Source of the DNA: Paramyrothecium sp. XJ0827
Taxonomy: Eukaryota > Ascomycota > Sordariomycetes > Hypocreales > Stachybotryaceae
Assembly (NCBI GenBank): GCA_020881915.1
Contig: JAJFPB010000001.1
Location: 2,976,001 to 3,040,000 of the forward strand
DNA length: 64,000 nucleotides
Reading direction: 5' to 3'
This document shows positions 45,518 to 57,527 of this stretch, piece after piece. Made by a program: the position numbers and the translations under genes. The notes under the pieces are model-generated. The model searched no databases. It saw nothing but the letters and a program-made list of their open reading frames with translations, and was not told the origin of the DNA. Each line of letters starts with the position of its first letter. Positions within the stretch are counted from its first letter, which is position 1.

Positions 45518-47183
45518 TTAGAACTTGGGCTTCATCGTGTTCCGCAGTCTCTGGTAGTCGAACAGCGACTCGATGCCACCAACAGCGCTGATAGCGAGTT
45601 CCTTGTCCCAGAGGTAGCGGTTGGCCCAGTCCATAACGTCGGTCTCGGTGATGGCATCGATCTTGCGCTCGATCTCACCTGGCGACATGCGGCGACCGGT
45701 GGTGATGAGTTGACGACCGATATCCTCGGCAACGGCAGTGGTGCCGTCCAGGGACAGGAGGATGGAGGCCTTCAGCTGAGCCTTGGCACGCTCAACCTCA
45801 GCCTGGCTGACACTGTTGCAGAGACGCATCCACTCCCGGATGGCGAAGTGGACGAGGTCATCAAGCTGGGCAGGCTTGTCGGAGACAAGGTAGATACCCC
45901 AGAGACTAATCCAGAATTAGCATTCAGTTCAAGGTGCTCAGTAGAGCTGTTATACGTACCCAGTATCGCTGTAGCTGGTTGAGAAGCTCATGTAGCTGGT
46001 GGCAAGGTCGTGCTTGTGAACATAGCCGCTGAGCCTGCTGCCCTGGTGAGGAGCGTTGCCCATAGCCTTGTCATAGTTGCCAACAATAGCCTGGGTGACC
46101 AGAGCGGTGAAGTAATCGTCAGAGCTCCAGCTCACACCCTCGACGGCAAGGGCAACGTTGGCCGTGCCCATGGTGTCGTCACGAACACGGACATCAGAGC
46201 CGATGAAGTCAGCCTTCTGCTTGGACAGGAGGTAGGCGTGGTTCTCAGGGCCCTTGCTGGGGAGACCAGCAAAGTGCTTCTCAGCAAGCTCAACGAGCTG
46301 CTCGTGAGGAATGCCACCAGCACCAACAAGAACCATGCGGTCAGCAGTGTAGTTGTTCTTGATATAGTTGGTCAATTCAGTGCGGGTGATGTCGCGGATG
46401 TTCTGGCGAGGGCCCAGGATGGTGCGGCCCAGGGGCTGGTGCTGGAAAGCAGTAGCATGCAGGTGGTCGAAGACGACCTCCTCAACTTGCTTCTCAACCT
46501 CCTCGGACTCTCGGAGGATAACGTCGCGCTCGCGCTCGATAGCAGACTCCTCGAGCTTCGAGTTCTGGAGGATGTCGGAGAGAATGTCGACACACTGGGG
46601 AACATCGGAGTTGAAGGCCTTGGCGAAGTAGACGGTGTTCTCACGCTGGTATGAGGTTAGCTAAAAGTCTTTCGCCCAGGTGTTGCAATTTATCTGACCG
46701 AGGTGTAGGCGTTCAAGTGGGCGCCGAGGTTCTCAATCTCGAGCTCGAGCTGGTGCTGCGATCGCTTGGCGGTGCCCTGGGAAATTGTCAGCGGCTGCTT
46801 TTGATGGCGGTTGGTAGTGTCGCACCTTGAAAGCCAGATGCTCGAGGAAGTGTGCGGTGCCGTTGGTTTCGTCGGTCTCGGCTCGCGAGCCGGCATCAAT
46901 CCACATGCCGACAGTGGAAGTCTGGGCCCATGGCGAGTGCTCAGTGGCAACCTGGGTGTCAGAAATCAGTAAGAGGCTATATAACACGAAGTAGAGAGCC
47001 AATTGATGTCAGCCGGCCTCTAGCGATAATCCTTACAGTCAAGCCGTTCTTCAGTGTCGTCGTCTGGGTCTTGCCGACGGTGGAAGGGGTGGCAAAGCCA
47101 CGTCGCAGGGCACCGGGGGCTGACAGACCAGAACGGTTCCTCAAACCCTGCGAAAGGGTCAAAGCTAGTCTGCGGGACGCCAT
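45518..47183 (-). CDS. MAS1: mitochondrial processing peptidase beta subunit
   Basis: Five exons (47037-47183, 46826-46951, 46699-46776, 45960-46645, 45518-45905) give 474 residues; introns are 49-85 nt and all phases agree. With MPP alpha it cleaves presequences from matrix proteins. In Neurospora this subunit also serves as the complex III core 1 protein. A presequence ([19 protein letters not shown]) precedes the catalytic domain. The zinc site HFLEH is at His83-Glu86-His87 in [15 protein letters not shown]. The distal Glu region [15 protein letters not shown] follows. The intact HxxEH marks the catalytic beta subunit rather than an inactive core protein. It is convergent with TAF9 and divergent from the alpha-galactosidase gene. 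Confidence 0.96.
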
Positions 47184-47972
47184 GGCGAGAGGTTTGGGGG
47201 TTGAAGGTGTTTTGAGTGGTTTGATGAAATCTTTCGACAATCGCTCGGCTAGAAGCTTTCCTGAGGTAATTTGCAGCCTCAGCATTGAGGCGTCAAGCTT
47301 AGTCATTCCGAATGGCTCCGATCCACCAGCCTCAGGCTCCTTGGCAGGCCAATAGAATCGTCCGATTTACTAACGAAACATCATGGAGCACCTACAGCAG
47401 CGTAGCCTTGCAACCAGTGAACAAAAACCAGAGGCCGCAAAGATGTCTTGTCTTTTCTGATATAGAAAAGTGTTTCAAATTGCTTAGGAAGGAAAATTCG
47501 AATTTAAGTACCTAGCTAATATTTTCACTATCAGTATTGACTAAATATCTCATGTTTAACTCCTAAATAAGTATATTTAAGTAAGGCATTTATTATTAGA
47601 ACCCAATGTTTTTGGTACCTGCATATCGCTTTTTGCCAACCGCTTGCCTGACCGATTCTTTGGTTCACCATAAAATCGAAACTCCCTCGGACTGGTTCTT
47701 AGTTTTGCTTTGCTTTTCTTCCCTGACTTGTGGGTTGAGCCGCGTGTTGTAGTCAGCGTCCATTCCGCCTGTCTTCTGAACTGAGACCGTACCATTATTG
47801 GTAGTCTTATTTGGGCATACTGCTAAAATCGGGCCTACGTCAATACCAGTGCCCAGGCAGATCCCATATATGCCAGCATCTCGAGATGACTCGCGATAAA
47901 TCCGTCCCCGGGAGGATTTTTCAAGCAATCCATGTTCCGGAGCAAAGGGCTTCACCAACAGTTGATGAAACT
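47184..47972. other. divergent region MPP beta / alpha-galactosidase
   Basis: 789 bp. From about 47505 to 47600 it is strongly AT-rich, with TACCTAGCTAA at its left edge. In-frame ATGs at 47811 and 47886 could extend the next gene, so the last 160 bp may be coding. No other gene was seen. Confidence 0.45.
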
Positions 47973-50851
47973 ATGAAAGTTGTCCTTCAGAGCTACCCCT
48001 CGTTGGCGCAAGTTACGTCTGTTGAAGAAGGTGAGCTCAGGCTCACGGCGGTGCTCGAAGTGCCGCGCATTAGACAAAATGAGTCTTGGGAAGTCTCCCT
48101 CTGGTGCTCTCAGAACAGCAATGATTGGGATGAGGTGAAGCTTGAGCCAGTTGCAGCTGATGCTACTCCAGCAACGCTACACGATGAACAGAAGTCGATG
48201 GCCAGGTTATTTTATGCCACGTCTATATCCTTCAATAACTCCTTGCAATTCACTTTGAAGTTCAGACACGGAGGAAACGAAACTTGGAGGTGGATCCGGG
48301 ATGAGCAAGGCCTTGAGGATGGCCTTGTTGTGATCCAATCCTCGTCTTCAGAATCCCAGCATTTAGCGGATTTTATACAGGACCTCAACGAGGAATGGAC
48401 CGTTGCAAGCCGCTTGAGCCAGTCTCCTCGAAGTCAGCTATGGTCTCTCGAAGCTGAAATTCCTGCTGCCAATGGTGATGCCCCTCGGTTGAAAGATATT
48501 GGCATCGGTACTCCCTGGGGCTCATTCGTGAGGTACGATCTTGGTTTATCATGGGCTACCTGTCGTTTTCGTATCATTGCAGTATAGGCCTTGTTTCGAG
48601 CAGCACTAACTGAAACCAGGTGGTTTGCATTGGTTCGGCTTTCGTCGCCATGGTTGGCACCTCGGCAAGGCAAATCCAACTTCGCCCTAGACAAAGATGC
48701 AATACTTTGCTCATTTCTCAGTTCTCAGGGGAAGCACCTTGTCTTTCTTGGCCTCAGTGGCTTGAACAATGTTCTCACAGTCTTTCACAGCACTCATGGA
48801 GGCAGTATTTCTGTAAATGTATCACCGTCTGCTCCCGGTTTACACGCAGCTTCTGACATGTGTAGGCTCGCAACGATGGTGCTTCCAGTGAAAGAATTAC
48901 CGTCCTGGTCTCTGAGAGCACTGATTTTGACCATGCCGTTGCTGCCGTCATGTATCACGCCAGAACACTCACTTCCAGAGCATCTCACACCAATGAAATG
49001 CTTAATGATACTGCTATTGTACAAGGCATTGGGGACGTCGAACCACAATGGCGGGAAGATTGGTACGATGGACTTGGCTTTTGTAAGTGGTCCTTCTCAT
49101 GGGATTTATGAAGCTAACATGGGGGTATAAGGCACGTGGAACGCTTTGGGCCAAGGAATAACTGAAGAAAAACTCGCGAGCGCAGTCAATAAACTGGCCG
49201 AAAATAATATTCAAGTCTCGAGTTTGATCATTGATGATGGATGGCAGTCTGTTGATCACAAAGGTCGCGGGCAGTTTCAACATGGCTGGGCTGATTTTGA
49301 AGCGGACCCTGCGTCTTTCCCGAATGGACTCAAAGCCACAGTATCACGAATCAAAGAGAAGAACCCATGGATCCAGCATGTAGCGGTTTGGCACGCTCTT
49401 CTTGGATATTGGGGTGGCATTTCTCCTGATGGGAAGATCGCAAAGGCCTACAAGACCATTCGTGTGCGGCGGGACGATCCCGATCCCCACAATCTCCCAC
49501 TTGACGGCATGATGACGGTCGTCGCAAAGGATGATGTTCACCGGCTTTACGATGACTTTTACAGGTTCTTGTCATCGTGCGGCATTGACGCGGTCAAGAC
49601 TGATGCGCAGTACATGATGGATACCTGGGTCAGCGCATCCGCACGAAGGGATCATCTCAAGACATATCTCGATGCATGGACACTGTCGGCTCTCCGTAAC
49701 TTCGGCTTCAAGGCCATCTCTTGCATGTCGCAGAATCCTCAGGCGCTGTTCTATTCGCAGATGCACCAAGGCCGGCCTCCTTTTCTAGTTCGTAACTCAG
49801 ACGACTTCTTTCCGGAAGTTTCAGACTCCCACCCTTGGCATGTGTGGGCCAATGCCCACAATGCGATATTTATGGACTATTTGAACGTTGTCCCAGACTG
49901 GGATATGTTCCAGACGGTTCATGATTACTCGGGATTTCACGCCGCAGCCAGGTGTGTTAGTGGTGGCCCCATTTACATTACGGATGTTCCTGGGCAACAC
50001 AATATGGAACTAATTGGCCAGATGACGGGGGTAACACCCCGAGGGAAGACTGTTGTTTTTCGACCAAGTACTTTGGGAAAGTCAATCTCACCTTATATCG
50101 GGTATCATGACGATCTGCTGCTCAAGGTGGGCAGCTATCATGGTGAGCGAGCATAAGAGCAAGAGGGAACACACGACAATCACTGACATTTTGCAGGAGC
50201 TTTTGAGTCTGGTACACCGATCTTGGCGATCTTCAATGTGGCGACTCGTCCACTGACTGAGATTATCCCATTGAGCGACTTTCCGGGCATCAACTCGTTT
50301 GTTAGATACGTTGTCCGCGCACACACCACCGGCAAGGTTTCAGCACCACAAAATGAAAATCACGATTCTTTGATCACAGCATCTCTCGGCGTTCGGGGAT
50401 ATGAGATATTTGTCGCGTTTCCTCTAAAATCCTTCACGGGCCGAAAGCACAAAGACATTGATGTGTCAAATCTGGGTCTGGTGGAGAAGATGACAGGTTG
50501 TGCGGGTATCATGACAACAAACATGGGAATGATGGAAAACGGGCGGATTCTCTTGGATACAAGACTGAAGGCGCTCGGCGTTCTTGGTAAGTGTACCGTT
50601 AGTAGCGAGGACGAGGAATTTCGGTGCTAACTGTGCAACCAGGTGTATACATTTCCACGCTACCCATTCTCACGGTAACCGACGACTTCATGATCACAAT
50701 CCAGGGCCAACCTATTCCCGTTCATACGGTTCGGAAATCATCTAGTGACGAACACGTGCTGGAGGTCGACGTCGAGCGGGCATGGGTTGAAATGGATTTG
50801 AAGAGTGGGTGGAGCAACGAAGTGGAAGTGAAGGTATATTTCAACTCGTGA
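47973..50851 (+). CDS. GH36-type alpha-galactosidase / raffinose synthase (Sip1) family protein
   Basis: Six exons (47973-48532, 48620-48812, 48866-49082, 49132-50142, 50197-50586, 50643-50851) give 859 residues; five introns of 49-87 nt, all in phase. An N-terminal beta-domain precedes a TIM barrel carrying SLIIDDGWQS (about 358). GIDAVKTDAQYMMD (about 479) bears the likely nucleophile Asp, and NVVPDWDMFQ matches raffinose synthases and seed imbibition proteins. This family hydrolyses or transfers alpha-galactosyl residues, and activity on raffinose or related sugars is expected. No signal peptide is visible, so it should be intracellular. The start at MKVVLQSYPS is tentative; in-frame ATGs at 47811 and 47886 exist. 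It is the most intron-rich gene here. Confidence 0.88.
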
Positions 50852-51805
50852 AAGAGGCTGGTCGAGTTTCGCATGCTACTCGCCTGACAATCGTATGTAT
50901 GAACATGAACTTCCAGGTCCCTTTTCAAGCAACAATTCAAGCTGTGCAAAACAAAATGATGGATTGTCTCGTGTATGCGGTGGCCAGCTTATAACGATCT
51001 CTGTGCAGTGTAGGGTAGGTGGCAGGACATGGCCCTCCGTTTCCGTATCTTGGGAATTATATTGTTCGGGTCTTACTGTGTACGGTACCTACAAAGGAAG
51101 GTGAAATATAAAGTTCCGACTTCGTGCCATCGTAGTTCTATGTATAGACGTCAGGGGTTGGCTTTTGTGTTATGCCACCTTGGCCGAGGTATCCTCCGTC
51201 ATGATTGAACCTAATACCTTTCATGAGGTTTGGCCAGACACTGACAACACGGAAACAGGTAGCACATGCACTGACCTTTCGAGCAATTCTGAGATACGGG
51301 AAGCCTGAGAATGCATTTGGCTTCAAGGGATTTGATTGAGGACAACATGAGCCAACCACCCACTTCACAATGGCAAAAGGTGGCGAGTCAGTTTATCAGA
51401 CACCACGAGCCTGTTAAGCCTGTGTGCGGAACCGGTCTGCTGGAAAGGCTTTGATGTCTCTGCCCCGCATTTCCGGTAGGGGTATTCCTTTCATGTGGCT
51501 CTGTAAGCAGGCACAAGTGCTTGTACATGTACATGTAGGCCGGCTGGCGGTGGGTGTGGGTGTGCAGGCGCGAGGACCCCTCCATGGCAGAAAAAAAAAG
51601 ATTAAAAAAATTTCCCACCGGTCCAGAGATTTTTCTTCTCTTTGGCCTTCTTTCCTCCCAACGGGAAGAAGCGTCCTTTCAACTTCAGCAGTCGATTTAC
51701 TTGCCAGCCTTTGTTGCCTAGGCTCGTCTCGTCTGTCGTCTTCGACCTCACCCTCGTGTACATTATTCCGTCGAAAAAGACACTACCCGTCCTTTCGTCG
51801 TTACC
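50852..51805. promoter_or_regulatory. spacer and IMPDH promoter
   Basis: 954 bp without a recognisable gene. A GTACGGTACCTAC motif lies near 51080, an A-rich run GAAAAAAAAAGATTAAAAAAAT near 51590, and a pyrimidine-rich leader reaches the IMPDH start. Confidence 0.5.
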
Positions 51806-53689
51806 ATGCCTGCCACCAACGGCACCTCCGGCCAGGTCCTCGACCACACCACCGCCCTCGAGGTGCTCAAGGAGTACAAGAGCTACGATGGCCTTGACCT
51901 CCACGAGCTCATGGACACCGTCAAGCACGGTGGCCTGACCTACAACGACTTCCTGCTGCTGCCGGGCTACATTGGCTTCCCCGCCTCCGCCGTTGCTCTT
52001 GACTCCCCCGTCACCAAGCGCATCTCCCTCAAGACCCCCTTCGTCTCCTCGCCCATGGACACTGTCACTGAGCACGAGATGGCCATCCACATGGCTCTCC
52101 AGGGTGGTCTTGGTGTCATTCACCACAACTGCTCTGCCGACGCCCAGGCCGACATGATCCGCAACGTCAAGCGATACGAGAACGGCTTCATTCTCGATCC
52201 CGTCGTTATTGACCGCAACACCACTGTTGGCGAGGCCAAGGCGCTCAAGGAGAAGTGGGGATTTGGTGGTTTCCCCGTCACCGGTAAGCACCTTCCATCT
52301 TCTTCTTATTCGGGTTGCACGTTATTCCATGATTATACACATTTCAATATAACTTTCGTTCCGCCGTAGAGACAGCCCAGCTGTCGTGGTGACAGCTTAT
52401 ACTATGACCCTATACCTTGCTTCCCCTTGCAAAACTCAAACACATTTCATAATTTGCACATGTTCAGCAGAGGCAAGCCTGCTAACCATGCAACAGAGAG
52501 TGGAAAGCTGGGCTCCAAGCTGCTGGGCATTGTCACCAACCGTGACATCCAGTTCGAGGACGACCCCAACGTGCCTGTTTCCAAGGTCATGGTTACGGAC
52601 CTCATCACTGCCTCTGGCGGTGTGGACCTTGCTGAGGCCAACATCATCCTTGCCAAGTCCAAGAAGGGCAAGCTGCCCATCGTAGACAAGGATTTCAACC
52701 TCGTCTCCATGATCTCTCGCTCTGACTTGACCAAGAACCAGCACTTCCCCTTGGCCTCCAAGCTTCCCGACAGCAAACAGCTCATTTGCGCTGCCGCTAT
52801 CGGGACTCGTCCCGAGGACAAGATTCGTCTGAAGAAGCTGGTTGATGCTGGTCTTGACATTGTCGTCCTTGACAGCTCTCAGGGTAACAGCATGTACCAG
52901 ATTGACATGATCAAGAGGATTAAGTCTGAGTTCCCTGGGCTCGATGTTATCGGCGGAAACGTCGTTACTCGTGAGCAGGCTGCCTCCCTCATCGCCGCTG
53001 GCGTCGATGGCCTGCGTATCGGCATGGGCAGTGGCTCAGCCTGCATTACCCAGGAGGTCATGGCGGTTGGCCGCCCTCAGGCCGCCGCAGTCTACGCCGT
53101 CAGCAGCTTTGCTGCCCGCTTCGGCGTCCCTTGCATTGCCGACGGTGGTGTCCAGAACGTTGGCCACATTGTCAAGGGTCTGTCCCTTGGTGCTTCTACC
53201 GTTATGATGGGTGGCCTGCTGGCTGGTACCACCGAGTCTCCCGGCACTTCCTTCGTTTCCCGCGAGGGCAAGCTTGTCAAGGCCTACCGAGGTATGGGCA
53301 GCATCGATGCCATGCAGGATAAGAAGGCAGGCGGCGGAGGCAAGGACAGCCAGAAGAGCAACGCTGGTACTGCCCGCTACTTCTCCGAGGGCGACAGCGT
53401 CCTGGTCGCTCAGGGCGTGTCTGGATCCGTGGCTCACCGAGGGTAAGTTCTGCAGCTCCCCGACGTTATTAATGGTGACTGACTTGACAATGTTAGATCT
53501 ATCAACAAGTTCGTGCCCTACCTTGCGGCCGGCCTCAAGCACTCGATGCAGGACTGTGGCATGCAGAGCCTGAAGGAGCTTCACGAGTGTGCTGCCAACG
53601 GCACCCTGCGGTTCGAGATCCGAACAGCAAGCGCCCAGCTGGAGGGTAACGTGAATATGGAGGCTTATGAGAAGAAGCTGTACGCTTAA
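51806..53689 (+). CDS. IMD2: inosine-5'-monophosphate dehydrogenase
   Basis: Three exons (51806-52283, 52497-53442, 53497-53689) give 538 residues. IMPDH oxidises IMP to XMP with NAD+, the committed step to guanine nucleotides. The barrel begins with [13 protein letters not shown] and [17 protein letters not shown] pair of CBS domains (about residues 120-240) follows, and the 213-nt first intron falls in the first of them. The catalytic loop is [13 protein letters not shown] with the active Cys at about 342, where many eukaryotes have [38 protein letters not shown] and [10 protein letters not shown] follow. The start has a typical pyrimidine-rich leader. The C-terminal exon ends KKLYA. Confidence 0.96.
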
Positions 53690-54290
53690 GAGAAATGCTA
53701 TGCGATGAATATGATGAATGAGGTATCCACCGCGGGACCAAAAAAACAAAACGGCTTTCGATTGGTGGATGGGATGAAATTTTGCTTTATGGAGTTTTGG
53801 GTGTGCGCATTGGACAGCGGCCTGGTGGATATCTGCATATTCTCGAATACAACCAGATATTGGATCGAGCAGTCTCTCAATTGAACAACAAAAACCTCGT
53901 GAACTCTCAGCCTCCATTTGTCTCTCCTTCCTACTTGGTAAACCGATCTGAGTTGGGGCATGAACAAATCCCTTGCTGCCCTTATTTGAACCCTTAGGTA
54001 CCACAGCTGGAATGAAAAGTTTTTATAGAGATCCTGCTTTTATCGACCTGTTCTTGACGTTAAACCTCGCGAGTGCCCTCTCTCATGGTGGACCGAAGTG
54101 TAGCCCAATCAGCTAAATGAGACGGACCTTGGCCATGTGCTCGCGAACACAAAGAGAAGATGGCCTTCCCACGCTCGGACACATCCATCGGTTGATAGCC
54201 GGATTGCTTCCACCACAGCGATACCGGCCGCTTCATCCAAGAGCTCTTTTCGCGTCGAGGCCCGCCCATGCGGAAAGTGGCTAGCCATGG
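53690..54290. other. convergent 3' region IMPDH / NAA40
   Basis: 601 bp between facing stops; no coding frame recognised. Confidence 0.5.
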
Positions 54291-55218
54291 CTAAGCTGCA
54301 TCACGCGCACCATCAACAGCCGCAGAACTCTCCCTGCGCGACCTCGCCGTCAACCGACTGAGAATGACGTAGTCCGGCTTCACGACCTTGCCGCCTCTCA
54401 GCTTGCGCTCTCCAGGCGAACAGGGATCCGTGACGAACCCCGTCCTCTCGTAGAACTTGAGCCCGTTCCGGTTGCTCAAGAAACAGGTGAGCATTGTCTT
54501 GCGGACGGAGGGGACGTTCTCCGCCACCTCCATCACGTACCGCATGAGCTGCTTCCCCAGGCCGGTGCTGCGGCGTGGTCAGTGTCGTGCCGGCGGGAGG
54601 GGAGGATGGCTAGAAACAGTTTTCCCTGTTGAAGAAGGGAGGACAGGACAAGGGGAGGAAAAGTTCACAAGGGATTTTCCCCACGTACCGTTGCAGCTCA
54701 GGCTCGAGATGAATCTCGTAGCAGTACACGACCGGCTCGCCATTCTCAAAGGTGGGCATCATAGACGTGAAACCCTTGAGCCTGCCGTCGCCGTCCTTGA
54801 CGAGGAGGTACCGCAGGTCCGGCGACTGCATCTCCTTTCGCTTGACGGCCGGGTGCCAGCCCACAGACGAGCTGCGGTAGTCGTCGCCGCTGGTCCTGTC
54901 AACGAGACTGAAGCACGCCTCCGCCTCCTCCTCCGATAGTGCGCCTGCTCGCTTGAGCGCCAGCGTGTACTTGGTGCCGGCAGCAGGGTGAGCCCACTCC
55001 GTCCAATCGGCGCTTCGTTTCATTAGACAGGAAACTTGAGGTTGCGCGCGAGACCAGAAGGAGGCCCTACCTTACCTGGGGCGTAAATATGATGTTACAA
55101 AGTCTTCGTCATTCTTCTTGTTGGCCGTTTCAATAAGACTGATCGTCGGCCGACTCCTGGTCGCGCGTCTCGGTGCAGAGGCCTCTTCCGCCCTGCTGTT
55201 TGCCGATACAGAGCCCAT
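54291..55218 (-). CDS. NAT4: N-alpha-acetyltransferase 40 (NatD/Nat4), histone H4/H2A-specific
   Basis: Three exons (55076-55218, 54689-55012, 54291-54567) give 247 residues; introns are 63 and 121 nt. NatD acetylates the N-terminal Ser of histones H4 and H2A. Exon 1 (MGSVSANSRAEEAS...) encodes a basic disordered start and ETANKKNDEDFVTSYLRP. The GNAT fold follows: SSVGWHPAVKRKEMQSPDLRYLLV is the Nat4 signature, then VYCYEIHLEPELQRTGLGKQLM. The acetyl-CoA loop (Q/RxxGxG/A type, RTGLGK) is split by intron 2 and rebuilt correctly. TCFLSNRNGLKFYERTGF and KPDYVILSR end the domain. Intron 1 has a CTAATG branch close to its CGAAG acceptor. It is divergent from the LYRM2-like gene by 286 bp. Confidence 0.88.
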
Positions 55219-55504
55219 AGCGAACGCGGAAAGTCCTTACTGCATGCAAACTCATTATAATCGTGACATCGTGAAAATGGGCATATTTTTGATTATTTAT
55301 ACCTAAGATCGTGTTTTAGTCGAGCCGATGGATGACGATTACTGCCTTACGAGCCCTCTACGCGTCTCTTCACTGACACGCGTTATCCGAGGTTGCACCG
55401 GCCGAGACCTTTGGTGGATGGGGGACCAGTCTTCAATCCATCGCGCAAAAAAGTTGCTTTTGCAGCAATGATTCGATGAACGAAAGCGAATTAAGATTCT
55501 TTTC

Positions 55505-55958
55505 ATGAATCTGAGCGTCCGCCTGCTGCGGATTGGCCGTGGCTATGCCACACACCGCAAGACCTCGCGGCTCGACGGAGCCCTGAGCCTGGATCATGTA
55601 AAAACTTCACCAAACCACGAATCTCACTCTACCACGAGTTTTCAAAGATTGAGGAGCTGATGCACGGAGTGTAGTTCCTCCAGCGGACTCGGGTCATCGC
55701 TTTCTACCGCACCATCGTCCGGGGCATCTATAAGATCAAGGACCCCAGGACCCGCGCCGAGTCCATCAAGTATGCGCGCGATGAGTTTGAGCGCCACAGG
55801 CATGTGAAGGACATTGTACGAACTCCCGTCGCGCCCATTCTTTGCGCCGGCCAGTACTGACGCTGACTCACCTCTTTCCAAAGGCTCACATTAGGTATCT
55901 GATGTCAACAGGGAAAACAGAGTGGGAGAGTATGGAGCGGTATATCGGGGGTATGTAG
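55505..55958 (+). CDS. LYR-motif protein, LYRM2-like
   Basis: Three short exons (55505-55597, 55675-55815, 55884-55958), each a whole number of codons, give 102 residues; introns are 77 and 68 nt. The N-terminus is a mitochondrial presequence (MNLSVRLLRIGRGYATHRK). FLQRTRVIAFYRTIVRGIYK follows, where FYR stands in place of the canonical LYR. The family pattern continues with ARDEFERHR and a last exon IRYLMSTGKTEWESME. The order and spacing match LYRM2 (LYRR...WAREEFRRNK...MITQGN). LYR proteins bind acyl carrier protein and assist respiratory complex or Fe-S assembly in the matrix; LYRM2 is linked to complex I. No exon exceeds 47 codons, so the gene is easy to miss. It is convergent with bL36m. 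Confidence 0.85.
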
Positions 55959-56191
55959 CGTTCGGTATTATACATTCGAAGAGATTCTTCTGTCCGGGAC
56001 GGATGGTGTCCCCTACTTCTATCGCCTCCCCTTCCTCCTCAACGTCCTGGGAAGAACTTGCCGCAAAGAGCCGTTCTCCGCCCGCTCGTGAATGTGCTAA
56101 AAATGTCTATTCGCCGGCCGTCTTGCGCCCTTGATTGTTTCGTATTGGTACAATGTAGAATTCGTAGTCGTCCCAAGCACTCCGAGTCGCT

Positions 56192-56605
56192 CTAGCCCTG
56201 GCGCTGCTTGTGCCTCGGGTTCGCCTTGCAGATGATGTAGAGGTAGCCGTTGTGTCTCTTGCCGGCCTTGCGTCGAACGACCTAGAAATGCGAGATCCCG
56301 TTAGTCCAAACAGGTCCCCAGAGGAGGCTCAAAGCGAGACTGGGGGAGGCTGGCCCGAAGCTCACCTTGCAATGCTCGCATCTCTTCTTGATTGAACTGT
56401 GAACCTTCATGCCCCTCGTTTGCTGCATCAAAGCACCCCCGAGTGCCTGGGAGGTCGCGGCAAAGATTGAGGTCGAGCCTTGGCCGAAAATGCGGGACAC
56501 GAAACTGCCGGGAGCGCCAGCACTGCGTGACAGAAAGGCACTCATGGCAGGGCGAGAACCGACCAGGCCCGCAGAGAGCGATAGCGAACGTAATAAAGAT
56601 GCCAT
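56192..56605 (-). CDS. RTC6: mitochondrial ribosomal protein bL36m
   Basis: Two exons, 56366-56605 and 56192-56281 (84-nt intron, GTGAGC...TTCTAG), give 109 residues. bL36 is a small zinc-binding protein of the large ribosomal subunit. The first 65 residues form a Ser/Ala/Arg-rich presequence. The bacterial-like domain starts at RGMKVHSSIKKRCEHCK and continues over the intron as VVRRKAGKRHNGYLYIICKANPRHKQRQG. The zinc ligands are the CEHC pair plus the later Cys and His. The phase-0 intron lies between the CxxC pair and the rest of the ribbon. Confidence 0.94.
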
Positions 56606-57527
56606 CGTGTCGGCCTTGGGTGTTTGGCTTCTAACCTGGCGAGATGCAACTACCTATCCATAGGACCTTGCGGGTGCGGTCCGGAATTTCGTCGTCGCAA
56701 ATTCCAGGTCACGTGCGGGACTTTTCTCAACGAGCTTTGAAGACCACCCATTCAATGCGTATCAAGCGGCGAGCGAAAAATTGCAGACCGCAACATTTAA
56801 ATCTAGTAAATGATAGCTAATAAGAAACTGCCAAAAAGCTTTAAATTATTTATGAATCTCATTTATACAAAAAATGGGTTTGATAATTTAATGTTGTACA
56901 AGTCTTACAAGAATCTAGGTAGAAGGCGCTACCACCACCTGTATAGTACCTTTTTGATCCCGAAGGTAAGGTATTTTGCGATATTGCTCTCTTTGCCAAC
57001 CACTTACGTATCTAATAAGGATTGCATGTGATGCTTCTGGCACCATCTCAGCATGGTGTTCTCATTACTAGGTAGGTTAAAGCAATTTAATGACCTGAAG
57101 CCTTTGCCTCAGTCTCCTCGGTACCCAGCGCACACCATCATTCTCACAATTGCCTTGCTCCCACCCCAAGCATCGTCATGCTCAAATTGTCGTAGGCTCG
57201 AGCGTGTTTCTGACTGCTAAATCACCCACCTGCAACCAAGCACAGCTAATAGCCCGCGAAAATTAACCTTGTCCATACTGACTATGGTCATTCATGGGTT
57301 CAGTAATGCGATGTCATACAATCACCGGCACCTCGCTTATTCAAGAGCCTGTTCCCGATTCCTTCACAGATGCCCGGGGAATTGTTCCCATTTCATCGCA
57401 CATACGAAAGGCCCATAACCGGGCTGTGTCTTGTCAGTAATCCTGTAACCTCCTTCATGAAGTTTCTCCGAGATCATGATCTCTCAGAAGTGGTAGCAAA
57501 GAAACTAGCTAGCAGACATGTCAAGCA
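56606..57527. other. AT-rich spacer
   Basis: 922 bp. From about 56790 to 57020 it is strongly AT-rich (TTTAAATTATTTATGAAT and similar) with CTAGGTAG motifs near 56915 and 57070. No gene, tRNA or repeat pair was found. It marks the change to the gene-poor right end. Confidence 0.55.

Noticed and set aside
48813..49130. Apparent frameshift in the alpha-galactosidase gene
   Set aside because: Explained by a 53-nt GTAAAT...TGTAG intron (48813-48865); the following exon is open and in phase.
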